Assembly: GCA_035695765.1 (NCBI GenBank)
Contig: DASRRI010000074.1
Coordinates: forward strand, 62,001-126,000
Length of the DNA: 64,000 nucleotides
Origin: Dongia_A sp035695765
GTDB lineage: Bacteria; Pseudomonadota; Alphaproteobacteria; Dongiales; Dongiaceae
Direction: 5' to 3'
The first letter of the stretch is position 1, and each line of letters starts with the position of its first letter. The notes under the pieces are model-generated. The model was not told the origin of the DNA and did no database searches. It worked only from the letters and a program-made list of their open reading frames with translations. Of the stretch, positions 15,872 through 26,500 are shown piece after piece. The position numbers and the translations under genes are program-made.

Positions 15872-18454
15872 TTATTCCCTGGCCTGCACGCGCCCGCCCA
15901 TCAGGGCTTCGAGCACGCCGGACTTCGGGCCGTCCGCCACCACCTTGCCGCGGTCCAGCACGATCAGCCGGTCGACCAGCGCCAGCATCGAATGGCGGTG
16001 GGTGACAAGGATGATGGTCTTGCCGCGCGCGATCGCACCCAGGCGCTGCTTGAACGCGGCCTCGGTGCTGTTGTCCATCGAGCTGGTCGGCTCGTCGAAC
16101 ACCATGATCTGCGGATTGAGCAGCAGGGCACGCGCCACTGCCACCGACTGCCGTTGGCCGCCCGACAGCATGCGGCCATTCTCGCCGACCGGCATGTCGT
16201 AGCCGAGCGGATGCTGGCGCACGAACTGGTCGACGCCGGCCAAGGTCGCGGCGCGGATCACGGAGGCTTCGTCCACATAGGGCGCGCCGAGGGTGATGTT
16301 GTCCTTGACCGAGCCGAAGAAGAGATGCGGGTCCTGCAGCACGCAGCCGATATTCTGCCGGAGGTCGGTGGGATCGAGCTGACGGATGTCGGTGCCGTCC
16401 ACCAGGACAGCGCCCTCGGACGGTTCATAGAGGCCGAGGATCAGGCGCTCGATGGTGGTCTTGCCCGACCCGATGCGGCCGAGGATGCCGACCCGTTCGC
16501 CCGGCTGGATCTTGAACGAGACGCCGTCCAGCGCCGCGGTCTGCGCACCGGGATATTTGAAGAGGACGTTACGGAATTCGATTGCGCCCTCGATCCGCGG
16601 GCGGCGGATGAAGACCTTGCCGCGCGGCCGCTCCACAGGGAGCGCCATCAGCTTGTTGAGGCCCTTCAGCGAGGTGAAGGACTGGTGGAAGCGGATGATG
16701 AGGCCGGCGATCTGGCCAAGCGGCGCCATGGCGCGGCTTGTCAGCATCGAGGCGGCAATCAAGGCACCCGTCGTCATATGGACGTCGCTGGTCGGGCCGG
16801 ACTGGAAGATCCGGTAGCAGCCCCACAGGATGACGCCCGTAGTGGCCAGGTTCGAGGCGAGCATCACGAAGTTGATGCCGAGGGTCGACCAGCGCTTCGA
16901 CGTCTCGGATGAGGCGGAGGACGCGGCCACATAGCCGTCCCAGTTGCGCTGCAACTGGCCTTCGGCGGACGTCGCCTTGATCATGTCGAGGCCGTTGATC
17001 GCCTCGACCAGGGTCGCATGCTTCTGCGAGGATTCGCGGTAGGAGCGTTCCACCGCGCGCTTCATCGGGAACTGCACGAGAATGCTGACCAGGATCACCG
17101 TGGGGATCAGCACCGCCGGCACCGTCACTACGGGTCCGGCGATGAAGAAGATGATCACCAGGAAGATCAGCACGAACGGCAGGTCAATGAGCACCGAGAG
17201 GCTGGCCGAGGTGAAGAAGTCGCGCAGCGTTTCGTATTGCTGCACGTTGCTGGCGAAGGCGCCGGAGGATTGCGGGCCGGCCGCCATCTTGATCGACAGG
17301 ATGTGCTCGAAGATCGCCGAGGAGACCTTGCGGTCGAGCGCCTTGCCCGCCTTGTCCAGGAACACCGCGCGCATGCTGCGCAGCGCGAAGTCGAACACAT
17401 AGATGAGGAGGATGCCAATCACCAGCACCCACAGCGTCTCTTCCGCCTTGTTCGGCACGACGCGGTCATAGACCTGCATCGAGAAGATCGACGAGGCGAT
17501 GGTGAAAAGGTTCATCAGCAGCGCCGCCAGCACGACCTCGAGATAGACTGGCGTGTGGCGCATCACCTCGCCCCAGAACCAGTTGCGCTCCTTCGCCTCG
17601 GTCATTTCCGAGGAGCGGCTGTCCAGGCGGATCTTCGGCCGGACCACCAGCATGGTGCCGGAATATTGCTGCTCCAGCTCCGCGACCGGGACAGTCACGA
17701 TGCCGTCGAGGTTGTCGGTGGTGGCAATGTCGACCTTGGCGTTCTTGATCGGCGAGAGCATCACCACAGCCTGCCGGTCGCGCAGCAGGAGGACCGCGGG
17801 CAGGTTGATCGACTTGGTTTCGGCGAGGCCGCGGCGCACCTTGCTGGCCGAGAGGCCGGCATTCTCCGCCGCGCGCACGAACAGATCCGGCGTCATGCCG
17901 GCTTCGCCGATCGGCAAACCGGACGCCAGCGCCGCCAGTGACTTCGGGTTGCCGAACAGGCGCGTGAGGATGACAAGGCACGAGAGCAGCGGATCGGGCC
18001 TTGTCTCGACATCCATCAGCTCGGGCAGGCCGGCCTCGACCGACGGCGCCGGAACATTGGCCGCGCTCGCTGCCGGTACCTGGGGCCGCGCGGCCTGGAT
18101 CGGAGTGGCCTGAGCGCCTGCTGTATGGGCACTCGCGGGATGGGCGCCGGGCTGCGCAGCATCCCCACTCGCCGGTTGCGCATTGGCCAGCTGGGCAGCA
18201 GCAGCCTTCATGCTGGCGCCCTGGGTGATGGCGCTTTGGAATGCATTCTTGGGCGCGCCGTCTGGGCCGCCTGCAGGGGCAGTACCGTTCCCGACCGGTG
18301 TGGGGCCGGACTTCTGCACCACGAACATCTGTTCGGGGCGCTTGGCGGCTGGCGCGGCTGTGCCGTCGGCAGGCTTCGAGGCGGCGGCCCCGCCGGGTTC
18401 GTTTGCGGCTGCTGGCTTGGGTTTGCCCTCCGACGAGGGCTTGGCGGCATCCAT
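15872..18454 (-). CDS. Type I secretion ABC exporter with C39-like domain (LapB-like)
   Basis: An 860-residue exporter (permease fused to ATPase). Residues 1-150 are an Ala/Pro-rich disordered extension not seen in most homologues. Residues 158-290 form a C39-like domain; the Cys in LLSCLVILTRLFG aligns with the non-catalytic second Cys of the peptidase motif and the DC pair is absent, so it should bind but not cut substrate, as in LapB. Six transmembrane segments follow (about 300-570), then the ATPase: Walker A GRIGSGKTT near 655, signature LSGGQRQ, Walker B IMVFDEPTS and the H-loop VTHRHS. It heads the operon with HlyD and TolC-type genes. The two adhesins to its right are the likely cargo. 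Confidence 0.92.
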   Translation of the reverse strand: MDAAKPSSEGKPKPAAANEPGGAAASKPADGTAAPAAKRPEQMFVVQKSGPTPVGNGTAPAGGPDGAPKNAFQSAITQGASMKAAAAQLANAQPASGDAAQPGAHPASAHTAGAQATPIQAARPQVPAASAANVPAPSVEAGLPELMDVETRPDPLLSCLVILTRLFGNPKSLAALASGLPIGEAGMTPDLFVRAAENAGLSASKVRRGLAETKSINLPAVLLLRDRQAVVMLSPIKNAKVDIATTDNLDGIVTVPVAELEQQYSGTMLVVRPKIRLDSRSSEMTEAKERNWFWGEVMRHTPVYLEVVLAALLMNLFTIASSIFSMQVYDRVVPNKAEETLWVLVIGILLIYVFDFALRSMRAVFLDKAGKALDRKVSSAIFEHILSIKMAAGPQSSGAFASNVQQYETLRDFFTSASLSVLIDLPFVLIFLVIIFFIAGPVVTVPAVLIPTVILVSILVQFPMKRAVERSYRESSQKHATLVEAINGLDMIKATSAEGQLQRNWDGYVAASSASSETSKRWSTLGINFVMLASNLATTGVILWGCYRIFQSGPTSDVHMTTGALIAASMLTSRAMAPLGQIAGLIIRFHQSFTSLKGLNKLMALPVERPRGKVFIRRPRIEGAIEFRNVLFKYPGAQTAALDGVSFKIQPGERVGILGRIGSGKTTIERLILGLYEPSEGAVLVDGTDIRQLDPTDLRQNIGCVLQDPHLFFGSVKDNITLGAPYVDEASVIRAATLAGVDQFVRQHPLGYDMPVGENGRMLSGGQRQSVAVARALLLNPQIMVFDEPTSSMDNSTEAAFKQRLGAIARGKTIILVTHRHSMLALVDRLIVLDRGKVVADGPKSGVLEALMGGRVQARE

Positions 18455-18709
18455 GAGGTCTTACGTCCGGCTTTCCGCAGTTCTGTGCAAGTACTGCATA
18501 TTTAAGGTTATATTCTCGTTAAGACCCGCTTCCAAGCGGTCGGGCGGACATGCTTTCCGGCGGCGCCAGCACTTGCACTTCGTGCAGGTCCACGCAAGTC
18601 ATCCGGAAGGCCTATCTCAATCATTCTCATCACAATCCCGGTCCGCGTCAGCGACGCCGCGCACAGACCGGTCCCCATTCTCCTCGATTCGCAGGCCGAG
18701 GATGATCCT

Positions 18710-20272
18710 TTACGCCAGTTCGATGACGCCCAGGCGATGCAGTATTGGCGCCTCGTCCGTCCAGAACCGCTCAAAGAACTGAGTCGCCCGGCCAGCATCG
18801 TCCAGCGGCTTTTCTTCCTTCGCCGGCTTGCTGAAGCGAATGCGGCGGCGCCTCACCTCGGCCATCAGCCGTTCCTTCAGCTCATCCTTGTCCTTCCAGG
18901 GCTCAGCACCTTGGGCAAGGATGACTGCGAAGATCGGATCCATGCTGAGGGCGTTTCCCGCGAGCGTCGACACCACATTCCCCGGCGTCAGGTTGTCAAC
19001 CATGCGCTTCACCAGCGCGCGGTTGGTGGCGAGCGGGATCTTGACCTGTTTCGGATTGGCCGGCATCGGCGCGGGCCGGCTGCTCACCGTGCAGGGCACG
19101 GCGATTCCGGTTGCCGCCAGCAAGGTCAGCGTCCGCTCGACGTCGAGATGCGTCAGCTTCTTCGCCAGCATCTCCTTGCGCAGGTCGCCGGTCGACCAGG
19201 TGCCCTGCTGCAGCGCTTCCTTCAGCGCCGGGAATGCCTTTTCATCGAACTTCACTTCGCCGCGCGCCACCTTGGCTACGTGGGTGACGGGCTTGAGGTC
19301 GCGCAACGCGCCGAACACCTGGCCTTCCATGTTGCGCATGATGCCGGCGCGGTTGAGTTGGGCATGGCCGCGCACGAACACGTCTCGGCGGAAGCGCTGG
19401 TTCTGCGCCAGGTCCTGGAACAATTGCCGCAGGCGCTGGCTCGGCTGGGCCTTCACCTTGGCCTGCAGATCATCGCCGCCGAGCAGCTCCAGATGGTTTT
19501 CCGCGAGCGTCGCAGAGCCGACGAAATTCAGCTTGGCGTTCGCCATCTCGTCCGCCACGTCGGAGCTGTAGAACGGCGTCCAATGCTCGTTCAGGAACTC
19601 GTGCGCCAGATAGTTGGCGTTCCGCTCCGCCATCTTGGCGGCCATCTTGCCGGCCGTCGGCGTCGCGGTGAAATAGGCGAACTTGGCCCCGACCAGCTCC
19701 TCGATCTGCTTCATCGCGGCCTGGGTGCGCTGGGTCGCGTCGCCGGAGAGGTGCTGCGCCGTTTCATAGATCAGTTTCTGGAGCGGGCTGTCCGCCGCCC
19801 AGCCGGGCAGGCAATTGTAGCTGTTATAGACGAGGCCGCCGGGCTTCAGCCGCTCGCGGATGATGCGCTGGATGCCGGCGCGTACCTCCGCGCTGACCCA
19901 GGCATAGACCCCGTGCAGCACGATGAAGTCGCACTCCGGCACTTCCTGCGCCGCTAAATCGAGGAAGCTGCGCTCGAGGAACTCGACATTGCAGATGCCG
20001 GCCTGGGCGGCATAGCGCCGCGCCCAATCGACATGGGCCGGATTGAAATCGACACCGAAGAACCGCCCCTGCGAATGCGCCCCGGCCAGCAAAGTGACGG
20101 TCTGCCCCAGGCCGCAACCAAGCTCCATATAGGTGAAACCGGGATCGAGCGGCCGCGGCTGGCAGCCGTTCAGCACGGCGACGTAGTTCAGCCACGCCGG
20201 CGCCAGCTCACGGAAGAAATGCTCCGTGTAGAGGACTTCGGTGACATAGCCCTGTGACCAGTCGGAATCCAT
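18710..20272 (-). CDS. Class I SAM-dependent methyltransferase with regulatory domain
   Basis: A 520-residue protein. Residues 1-230 are a Rossmann methyltransferase: TYMELGCGLGQTVTLLAG binds SAM, FFGVDFNPAHVDWA is motif II, and EVPECDFIVLHGVYAWVS is motif III/IV. The following 100 residues fit the MethyTransf_Reg domain (FNP.. family PF10119), then a helical C-terminal part. Such proteins occur beside surface or secretion genes but have no agreed substrate. The start is the ATG at 20272 (MDSDWSQGYV), since the 19 residues of the longer reading are Cys/Arg-rich and unlike the family. It is flanked by the exporter operon and the giant adhesin, all in the same direction. Confidence 0.85.
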   Translation of the reverse strand: MDSDWSQGYVTEVLYTEHFFRELAPAWLNYVAVLNGCQPRPLDPGFTYMELGCGLGQTVTLLAGAHSQGRFFGVDFNPAHVDWARRYAAQAGICNVEFLERSFLDLAAQEVPECDFIVLHGVYAWVSAEVRAGIQRIIRERLKPGGLVYNSYNCLPGWAADSPLQKLIYETAQHLSGDATQRTQAAMKQIEELVGAKFAYFTATPTAGKMAAKMAERNANYLAHEFLNEHWTPFYSSDVADEMANAKLNFVGSATLAENHLELLGGDDLQAKVKAQPSQRLRQLFQDLAQNQRFRRDVFVRGHAQLNRAGIMRNMEGQVFGALRDLKPVTHVAKVARGEVKFDEKAFPALKEALQQGTWSTGDLRKEMLAKKLTHLDVERTLTLLAATGIAVPCTVSSRPAPMPANPKQVKIPLATNRALVKRMVDNLTPGNVVSTLAGNALSMDPIFAVILAQGAEPWKDKDELKERLMAEVRRRRIRFSKPAKEEKPLDDAGRATQFFERFWTDEAPILHRLGVIELA

Positions 20273-20453
20273 GCAACCCCCAATTAGGCAGCAGCGCCCC
20301 CTACATGCACCGCAGCCCATCCGCCTCATACCGGCGGCGGCGTGGTTAATGCCACGAAACAGGCCCCGCGGTCAAAGGCTGGCCCGGGGGTCATCCTGGC
20401 GGCAAAGCTTAAATATCGTCTAAAGCCGGGCTCTTAGCGGTCAGATTTCACAG

Positions 20454-20531
20454 CAAAAATGAGGGCGCCCGAGGGCGCCCCGCACTACTTTCCCAAGAGA
20501 AACTCGGGGCTCCGAAGGAGCGCCCGGAGTT
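20454..20531 (-). terminator. Two tandem hairpins downstream of the giant adhesin
   Basis: The first hairpin after the stop (20501-20531) pairs AACTC-GGGGCTCC with GGAGC-GCCC-GGAGTT with one bulge. The second (20463-20480) pairs GGGCGCCC with GGGCGCCC and on the minus strand is followed by TCATTTTTG, an intrinsic terminator. Together they end transcription of the 13-kb adhesin gene. The remaining bases of this 320-base space (20273-20453) hold only a short CGTGG/CCACG dyad at about 20341-20356. Confidence 0.7.
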
Positions 20532-20591
20532 TTAGTTCAATTTCGAGATATTCCGTCGAGCTCGAGACGCTATCGGCTCGAATTTTAGATG

Positions 20592-23500
20592 TCAGCCGCC
20601 AGCATTGTTTTCGACGTCGATCGTGTTCTGGATGAAAAGCGTGGCGCCGCCGTTGGTGTACTGCGTGAAGGTGAGGCCATTGATGTCCGGGTGACCCGGA
20701 TCATTGGCCACCGCCGTCGCACCGACAGTCCAGCTACCGGACAGCCGCACCTGGTCATCGTTACCCGGCGATGCGCCGTTGCCGTCGCCCAAGATGTAGA
20801 GGACGCCGGACTCGGTCATGTCGATGACATCGGCGGTGCTCAGGTTGTTGTCGCCATCACCGCCATTGCCAGTGCCGAAATCATCGCCGGTGTTTCCGTT
20901 CCGCAGGTCGATCGCCTCGATATTGTTGACCCGGCCAATGATGTTGAAGCTGTCGCCACCGACATCGTTGTCAACATTGATATCCAGCGCGCTCTCGATC
21001 CGCAGCACGTCGAAGCCGGTACCGCCGTCGATCGAGCCATCGGCTGTGTCATAGATCAGCCAATCGTCGCCGATACCGCCATTCATGGTGTCGTTGCCGC
21101 CGCCGCCGAACAGGACGTCGTTGCCGCCGTTTCCGTTCAGCGCCTCGTTTGAGCTTGTGCCAACGATGATTTCGTTATCCACGCCACCGTCCAAGCTGCC
21201 GCTGGTGTCTTCGCGAACATCAACCGTCGCCTGATCGGTGTCGCTACCGTCGGATGCCTTGTAAGTGAAGTCGTTGTTGTGATTAGGATCGATTGTGAAG
21301 CTGCCGCCTGGATTGTTGGCAGTGCTGGTCGGGGTGTCGAGGCCGCTACGGTTCACTTCCGAGATGAACCGCGCGGCATCGCCATCCGCGTCGTTGCGCA
21401 GGAACCAGGCCGACTGGACCGTGTAGTCGTCGTTGTCGCTGGCATCGCGCGCGATCAGGATGTCGTTGACCGCATCCGGCACGTCATTCACAGCATTCAC
21501 CGTGATGGACGCCGTCGCTGGCGACGCGTCTTGCAACGCGCCGTTGTCGATCGCCGCATACTGGAAGTTCTGCGCGCCGTTGAAGTTGTGGTCCGGCACG
21601 AAGAACACCGTGGCCGCGTTGGCGAACGCGGTCACGATTTCGTTCAGCGTGATCTCGTTCGTCAGCAGGGCATCAGCGTAGAGCTTGCCGTTGGTTGGCA
21701 GGCTGGTGATCTTGAACTGAGCCACGCTGCCGTCGAGATCGGAACCCGACAGGTTGATCGAGATCGACGCCGCATTCTCGTTGCCCGACGCCGCGGTGTT
21801 GTTGGTCGTGGGCGCGTCGTTCACCCCCGTGATGTTGATGGTCACGGCTGCGTCGTCGGTCTTGCTCCCGCCAGTGCCGGTGTTGCCATTGTCATTGACG
21901 TGCAGCGTCAACGTGGTGCTGGACGGTGGGCTGTCGGAGTTGGCGTTGTAGTTGATCGTGCCCGCCGAACCCGGACCCGTGTCGATACCGCCCAGCAGGT
22001 TGTTGATCTGCGTCACGGTGCCGGTGACCTGCACCGACGACGTGCCATTGCCGGCGCCGATGATGGCTCCACTGTTGCCGGCACTCAAAGTCAGCGTGCC
22101 GAAGCCCACCGACAAGGTCACCGTCATGGAGCCCCCGCCGGCATCGACGTCGCTGATCGACAGACCGGTGCCGTGCAGAGGAAGGCTGGTCTGCTCAGTA
22201 GCACCGTAGGCGGCCACAGGCGCAACCGCATCCGGGGCATCGTTCACCGGCGTCACGGTGATGGTCGAGGTGTTGGCGACGCTGTCGCTGGTGCCGTCGT
22301 TCACCACCACCGTAACGCTGCGCGGCGTGGTAGCCGGCGTATCGCTGCTGTTGTTGTACGCGATGTTCCGAAGGGCCGTCTGATAGTCAGCCACGGATGC
22401 AACACCGGAGATGGTAAGCGCGCCGGTTCCCGAGTCGTAGCTGGCGAGCAAGCCGCCGGGCAATGAGCCAGGCGACAGGGATTCCACTCCATTGCCGTCC
22501 GGACGGTTGGTCAGCGTCACCGTCATCGACACCAGGGTGCCGTCATCATCGCCGATGGTCGCGTCGGGCGCGATCAGCGCCGGGGTCTGCTCGGTGAAGC
22601 CGACTGCCACATCGTCACCGACGGCTACGCCGTTGAGATCAGTGAACGGTGGAGAGTTGAGGTTGAAGAGCAACTTGGCGGTCGACGTGTCGCCATCGCC
22701 GTCGCGGATCGTGTATTCGACGAAGAACGGCGTGCCATCCACCGCCCCGCCCGAGGGCGGGGTGTAGGTGTAGGTACCATCTTCGTGGATCTCCAAGGAC
22801 CCACGTCCGACACCCAAGTCAATCGTGAACTGGTGGGTGATGGCGTCGAAGGTGTGCGGGACGGCATTGTAGACGACCGAGACCAACGCGGGCGCTCCAT
22901 AGCCATCGCTGCCCGCATCGTCATTCGTCAAGGCATTGCCGACTGACGGCGGGATCACCGTGCCGAGCAAGTTGTCCAAGGTCTCGGTCAGATCGGTGAG
23001 GTTCGCGGTCGGGATGACGACGACGTGGTCCTCGTCCCCGATCGGCGGGTTGGTGTCGGTGTTTGGATACGCGACCGGCTCCAGATTGCCCACATTCACG
23101 CCGTCTCCCATGCCGATGGCGAAGACATGGGTGATGTTGTTGGCGGTGACGAAAGCCTCCCATTCCTGGCGGCTGATCACACCTGGGTTGTTGCCCGCGT
23201 CGATGCCTTCTTCGTTGATGCCGCCGCCGTCGTTAGGCGCGCCGTCGGACAGGAAGTAGACCAGGTTCTGGTGATTGGCGGGCGCCGGCGGCGTCACGGG
23301 GCGGACGCTGTTGCCATACTCGTCCATGGCTTCGCCGAGGGCGAGGTCGTAGTTGGTGCTGCCGCCGCCAACGAAGTTGGCGTCATTGGAGATGTAGGTC
23401 AGTGCATCCGCCCGGCTCAGCCAGACACTGGTGGGTGAATTGACGTCGCCATCGAACTTGACGAACTGGACGTTCAGGATCTCCGGGTGATTCTGCAGCA

Positions 23501-26500
23501 ATTGCTGCATCGAATACCGCTCCAGTCCCAACCGCGTGTCGTCGAAGCCAGGCACATCGGCAACGAACCCGCCCATGCTGCCCGAAACGTCGACGATGAA
23601 GAGAATGTCGGCCGTGCCGGATACACCGGGCGCTACGTTGACGGTATCATCGGCAGCGGTCGGCCCGTCATCGTCGAACGAGACGGAACCGCTGATGTCG
23701 CGCATCCACGAAGCCTTGTCGCCGTCATTGTCGATAACCGTCAGCGACACCCCGAGAACGCCCTGGTTTCCGATCATCGACCGGACTTCATCGGGGTTGT
23801 TCGGATCGGCATGGACGATGGCGCGATACTGAGCCATCGACACCAAGCCCGTCCCTTCGTCGATATGGAAGGCGAAGGCAACCGCTGGGCCGACGCCGAC
23901 CTGGCCTTGGACCGCATCGCCGACCTTGACCAGATTTATTGGGAGGCCGGTCGCCGTGTCGGTCAGTCCGGTCACGCCGCTGTTGGTGACGACCAGCTCG
24001 TACGAATGATCAAACTCGCCATCCGCACCCGCGCTGTAGGCGAATAGAGCCCCGCCATTGCCGTGAGTTGCGCCAATGACCGTTCCCGGGATCGACGTCA
24101 GTTCAGGCGGCAACACGAACAACGTTTCGTCATTCTCGGGTGCCGTGCCCGGATCCGGCAGCACGTCGGCGCCGCCGCCCAGCGATTCGTCCACCGCCGG
24201 CATGATGAAGCCAGGTGTCGTTGGCGAAACCCATGGCATGTCGTCATCGACGTCGATGGACAGAGTCCGGGTGATGTTGCCGCCAGCGTTCGTGTAAGTG
24301 ACGCTGACGGGGATGGTGATGTTGTCCTCGAAGCCGCCCACGCCGAAATCGGAGGCATCGTTAGGATGGCTGCCATCGCTGTCCGGATGGAGCAGCGGCT
24401 TCAACAACGTCACCTCGTATTCGCCGCTTGTCGCATTGATGATGTGGACCGTGAACACGACCTCGTTTGTGCTCGCGTCCTTACCCTGCAGCGCATCGGT
24501 GCCACTGCCGGTCACGTTGATCGTGTGATTGTCGATCGTCCGCAGGGCGCTCAGATCACCCGGGGCGAGCGTAATCGCGCCCGGATTGCCATTCCAATTC
24601 ACCGGCAGGGTCGCGTGGAAGATGTGCTCATCCGGCGTCGCCGTGTCTGGCGCGACGTCAGCATTGTCATCGCCCGGTGAGCTGTCGTGACTGCCGATCA
24701 CGGGGATGCCGTCTTCATCCACCGCGGCCGTTGCGTCTTGGGCGCTCGGCGGCCGGGCGTCGGTATGGCCGTTGATGGTGATGGTCAGCGTGCTGCTGGT
24801 CTTGTCGTCGTCACCGTCCTTCACATAGTAGGTGAAGATCTCCGTCAGGTGCTGGCCGTCATTAAGCGCGTTCACCAGCGGGTTGCTGTTGTTGAGCTCA
24901 TACCGGTAGTCGCCGTTGGCATTGACGAAAAGCGTGCCGTATAGGCCAACGACATTGCCGTTGGTGTCGATGCCGCTCGGCGCCGCCGGATCCGCCCACT
25001 GGACGCTGCCGGCCTTGAGGCCGTCGGAGCCGCCGCTATCGGGGTTGCCGTCGGTCGGGTTGCTGTCGTGCTGGATCGCGGTATCGGCGCCGGTGACGAC
25101 GTTGCCAGTCGCATAGAACTCGGCGGCGTCCTCGGTGACGCTGTCGACATCCGGATAGGCCGTCGGCCCGTCATCGTCGAACCGCACTTGGTTGCCGATA
25201 TTGACGCTGTCCGTGGCCTTATCGCCGTCGCCATCCGTGACGGTCAATACGACCTGGAGCGCGGTGTCGCTGATCGTCGCCGTCTCGTCGAACGAGCCGG
25301 TATTGTCGTGGTGGATCGACAGGTACTGCGCGACGTTGAGCTTGCCGTCCGTATCGATCGACACGACGAAGGCCACGGCGCCCGCCGGATTCGGCGTGTT
25401 GCCGCCGATACCCGAGCCGACGCGGCCAACCACAACGTCACCTTCCTTGTAGAGGAAGATGCTGCTGCCCGCCATCGTGTCGAGGCCGGAGTTCACGCCA
25501 GTCGACGATACCTTCAGCGACAGCACCGCGGTGCCGCCTTCGTCGTCCGAGCCGAACGAGCTGCCGGCCGTCGTGACGACCGAGCTGTTGCTCTTGGCCC
25601 AGCCGATCAGCGTGCCCGGCGCGACCAGGTTCGCCGGCAGCGCGCCGGACTGATCCATGTCGCCGTCGCCGGGGTTTTGCACGCCCGCGGTCTCGTCGTG
25701 CTGGACGTTGGCCGACGTGTCGTCGATGCAGGCCGTCGGCCCATCATCGCCGAAGCGCACCAGGCTGCCGATGTTGGCCGAGCCGGTGGCGGAGTCCCCG
25801 TCCGCGTCAGTCAGGGTCGCGACCGCCTGCAGCGCGCCGTCCGCGAGCGGAACGGTCTCGTCGTAGTCGTTCGGGAAGTCGGGGTGCTTGATCGAGTCAT
25901 ACTGCACGACCGTCAGTTCGCCGTCGCCGTCGATCGCGATCGCGAAGATGATCGCGCCGGACGGATTCGGGGTGTTGGTCGCATCGCCTTCGCGGCCGAC
26001 CACCATGCCGTTGGCCAGCTGATACAGCCAGATGTTGTGGCCATCAGTGGTGTCGACGCCGGAGTCCGTGCCCGGAGCCGGGATCTTCAGCGCATAGGTG
26101 GTGTTGCCCGGACCGTCGGCGCCATACTTGGAGCCGCCGAGGTCGAGCACCGAGTCACCGTCGTGCGCCCAGCCGATGGCCGAGCCTGGCGCCGGCAGCT
26201 GGCCGGGCAGGTTGAACAGCGCCGGCACCGGATTGTTCTGATCATCGTCGCCCGAGCCGAAGTTGCGGCCCGGCGTCTCGTCATGAGTCGTCGTGCCGGC
26301 GCTATCGGCCTTCACGACCACCTTCGGCATGTCGTCGTCGATCACGACCTTCACGGTCGTGAAGGCGACGTTGCAATCCTTGTCCTCGATCTGCACGTTC
26401 ACCGTGATGAACGGATCCGGCAGATTCTCGGTATTGTCGCCGCCTTGATCGACGTTCGCATGCTGGATCGACTTCAGCAGGTTGAACGTGACGGCACCCG

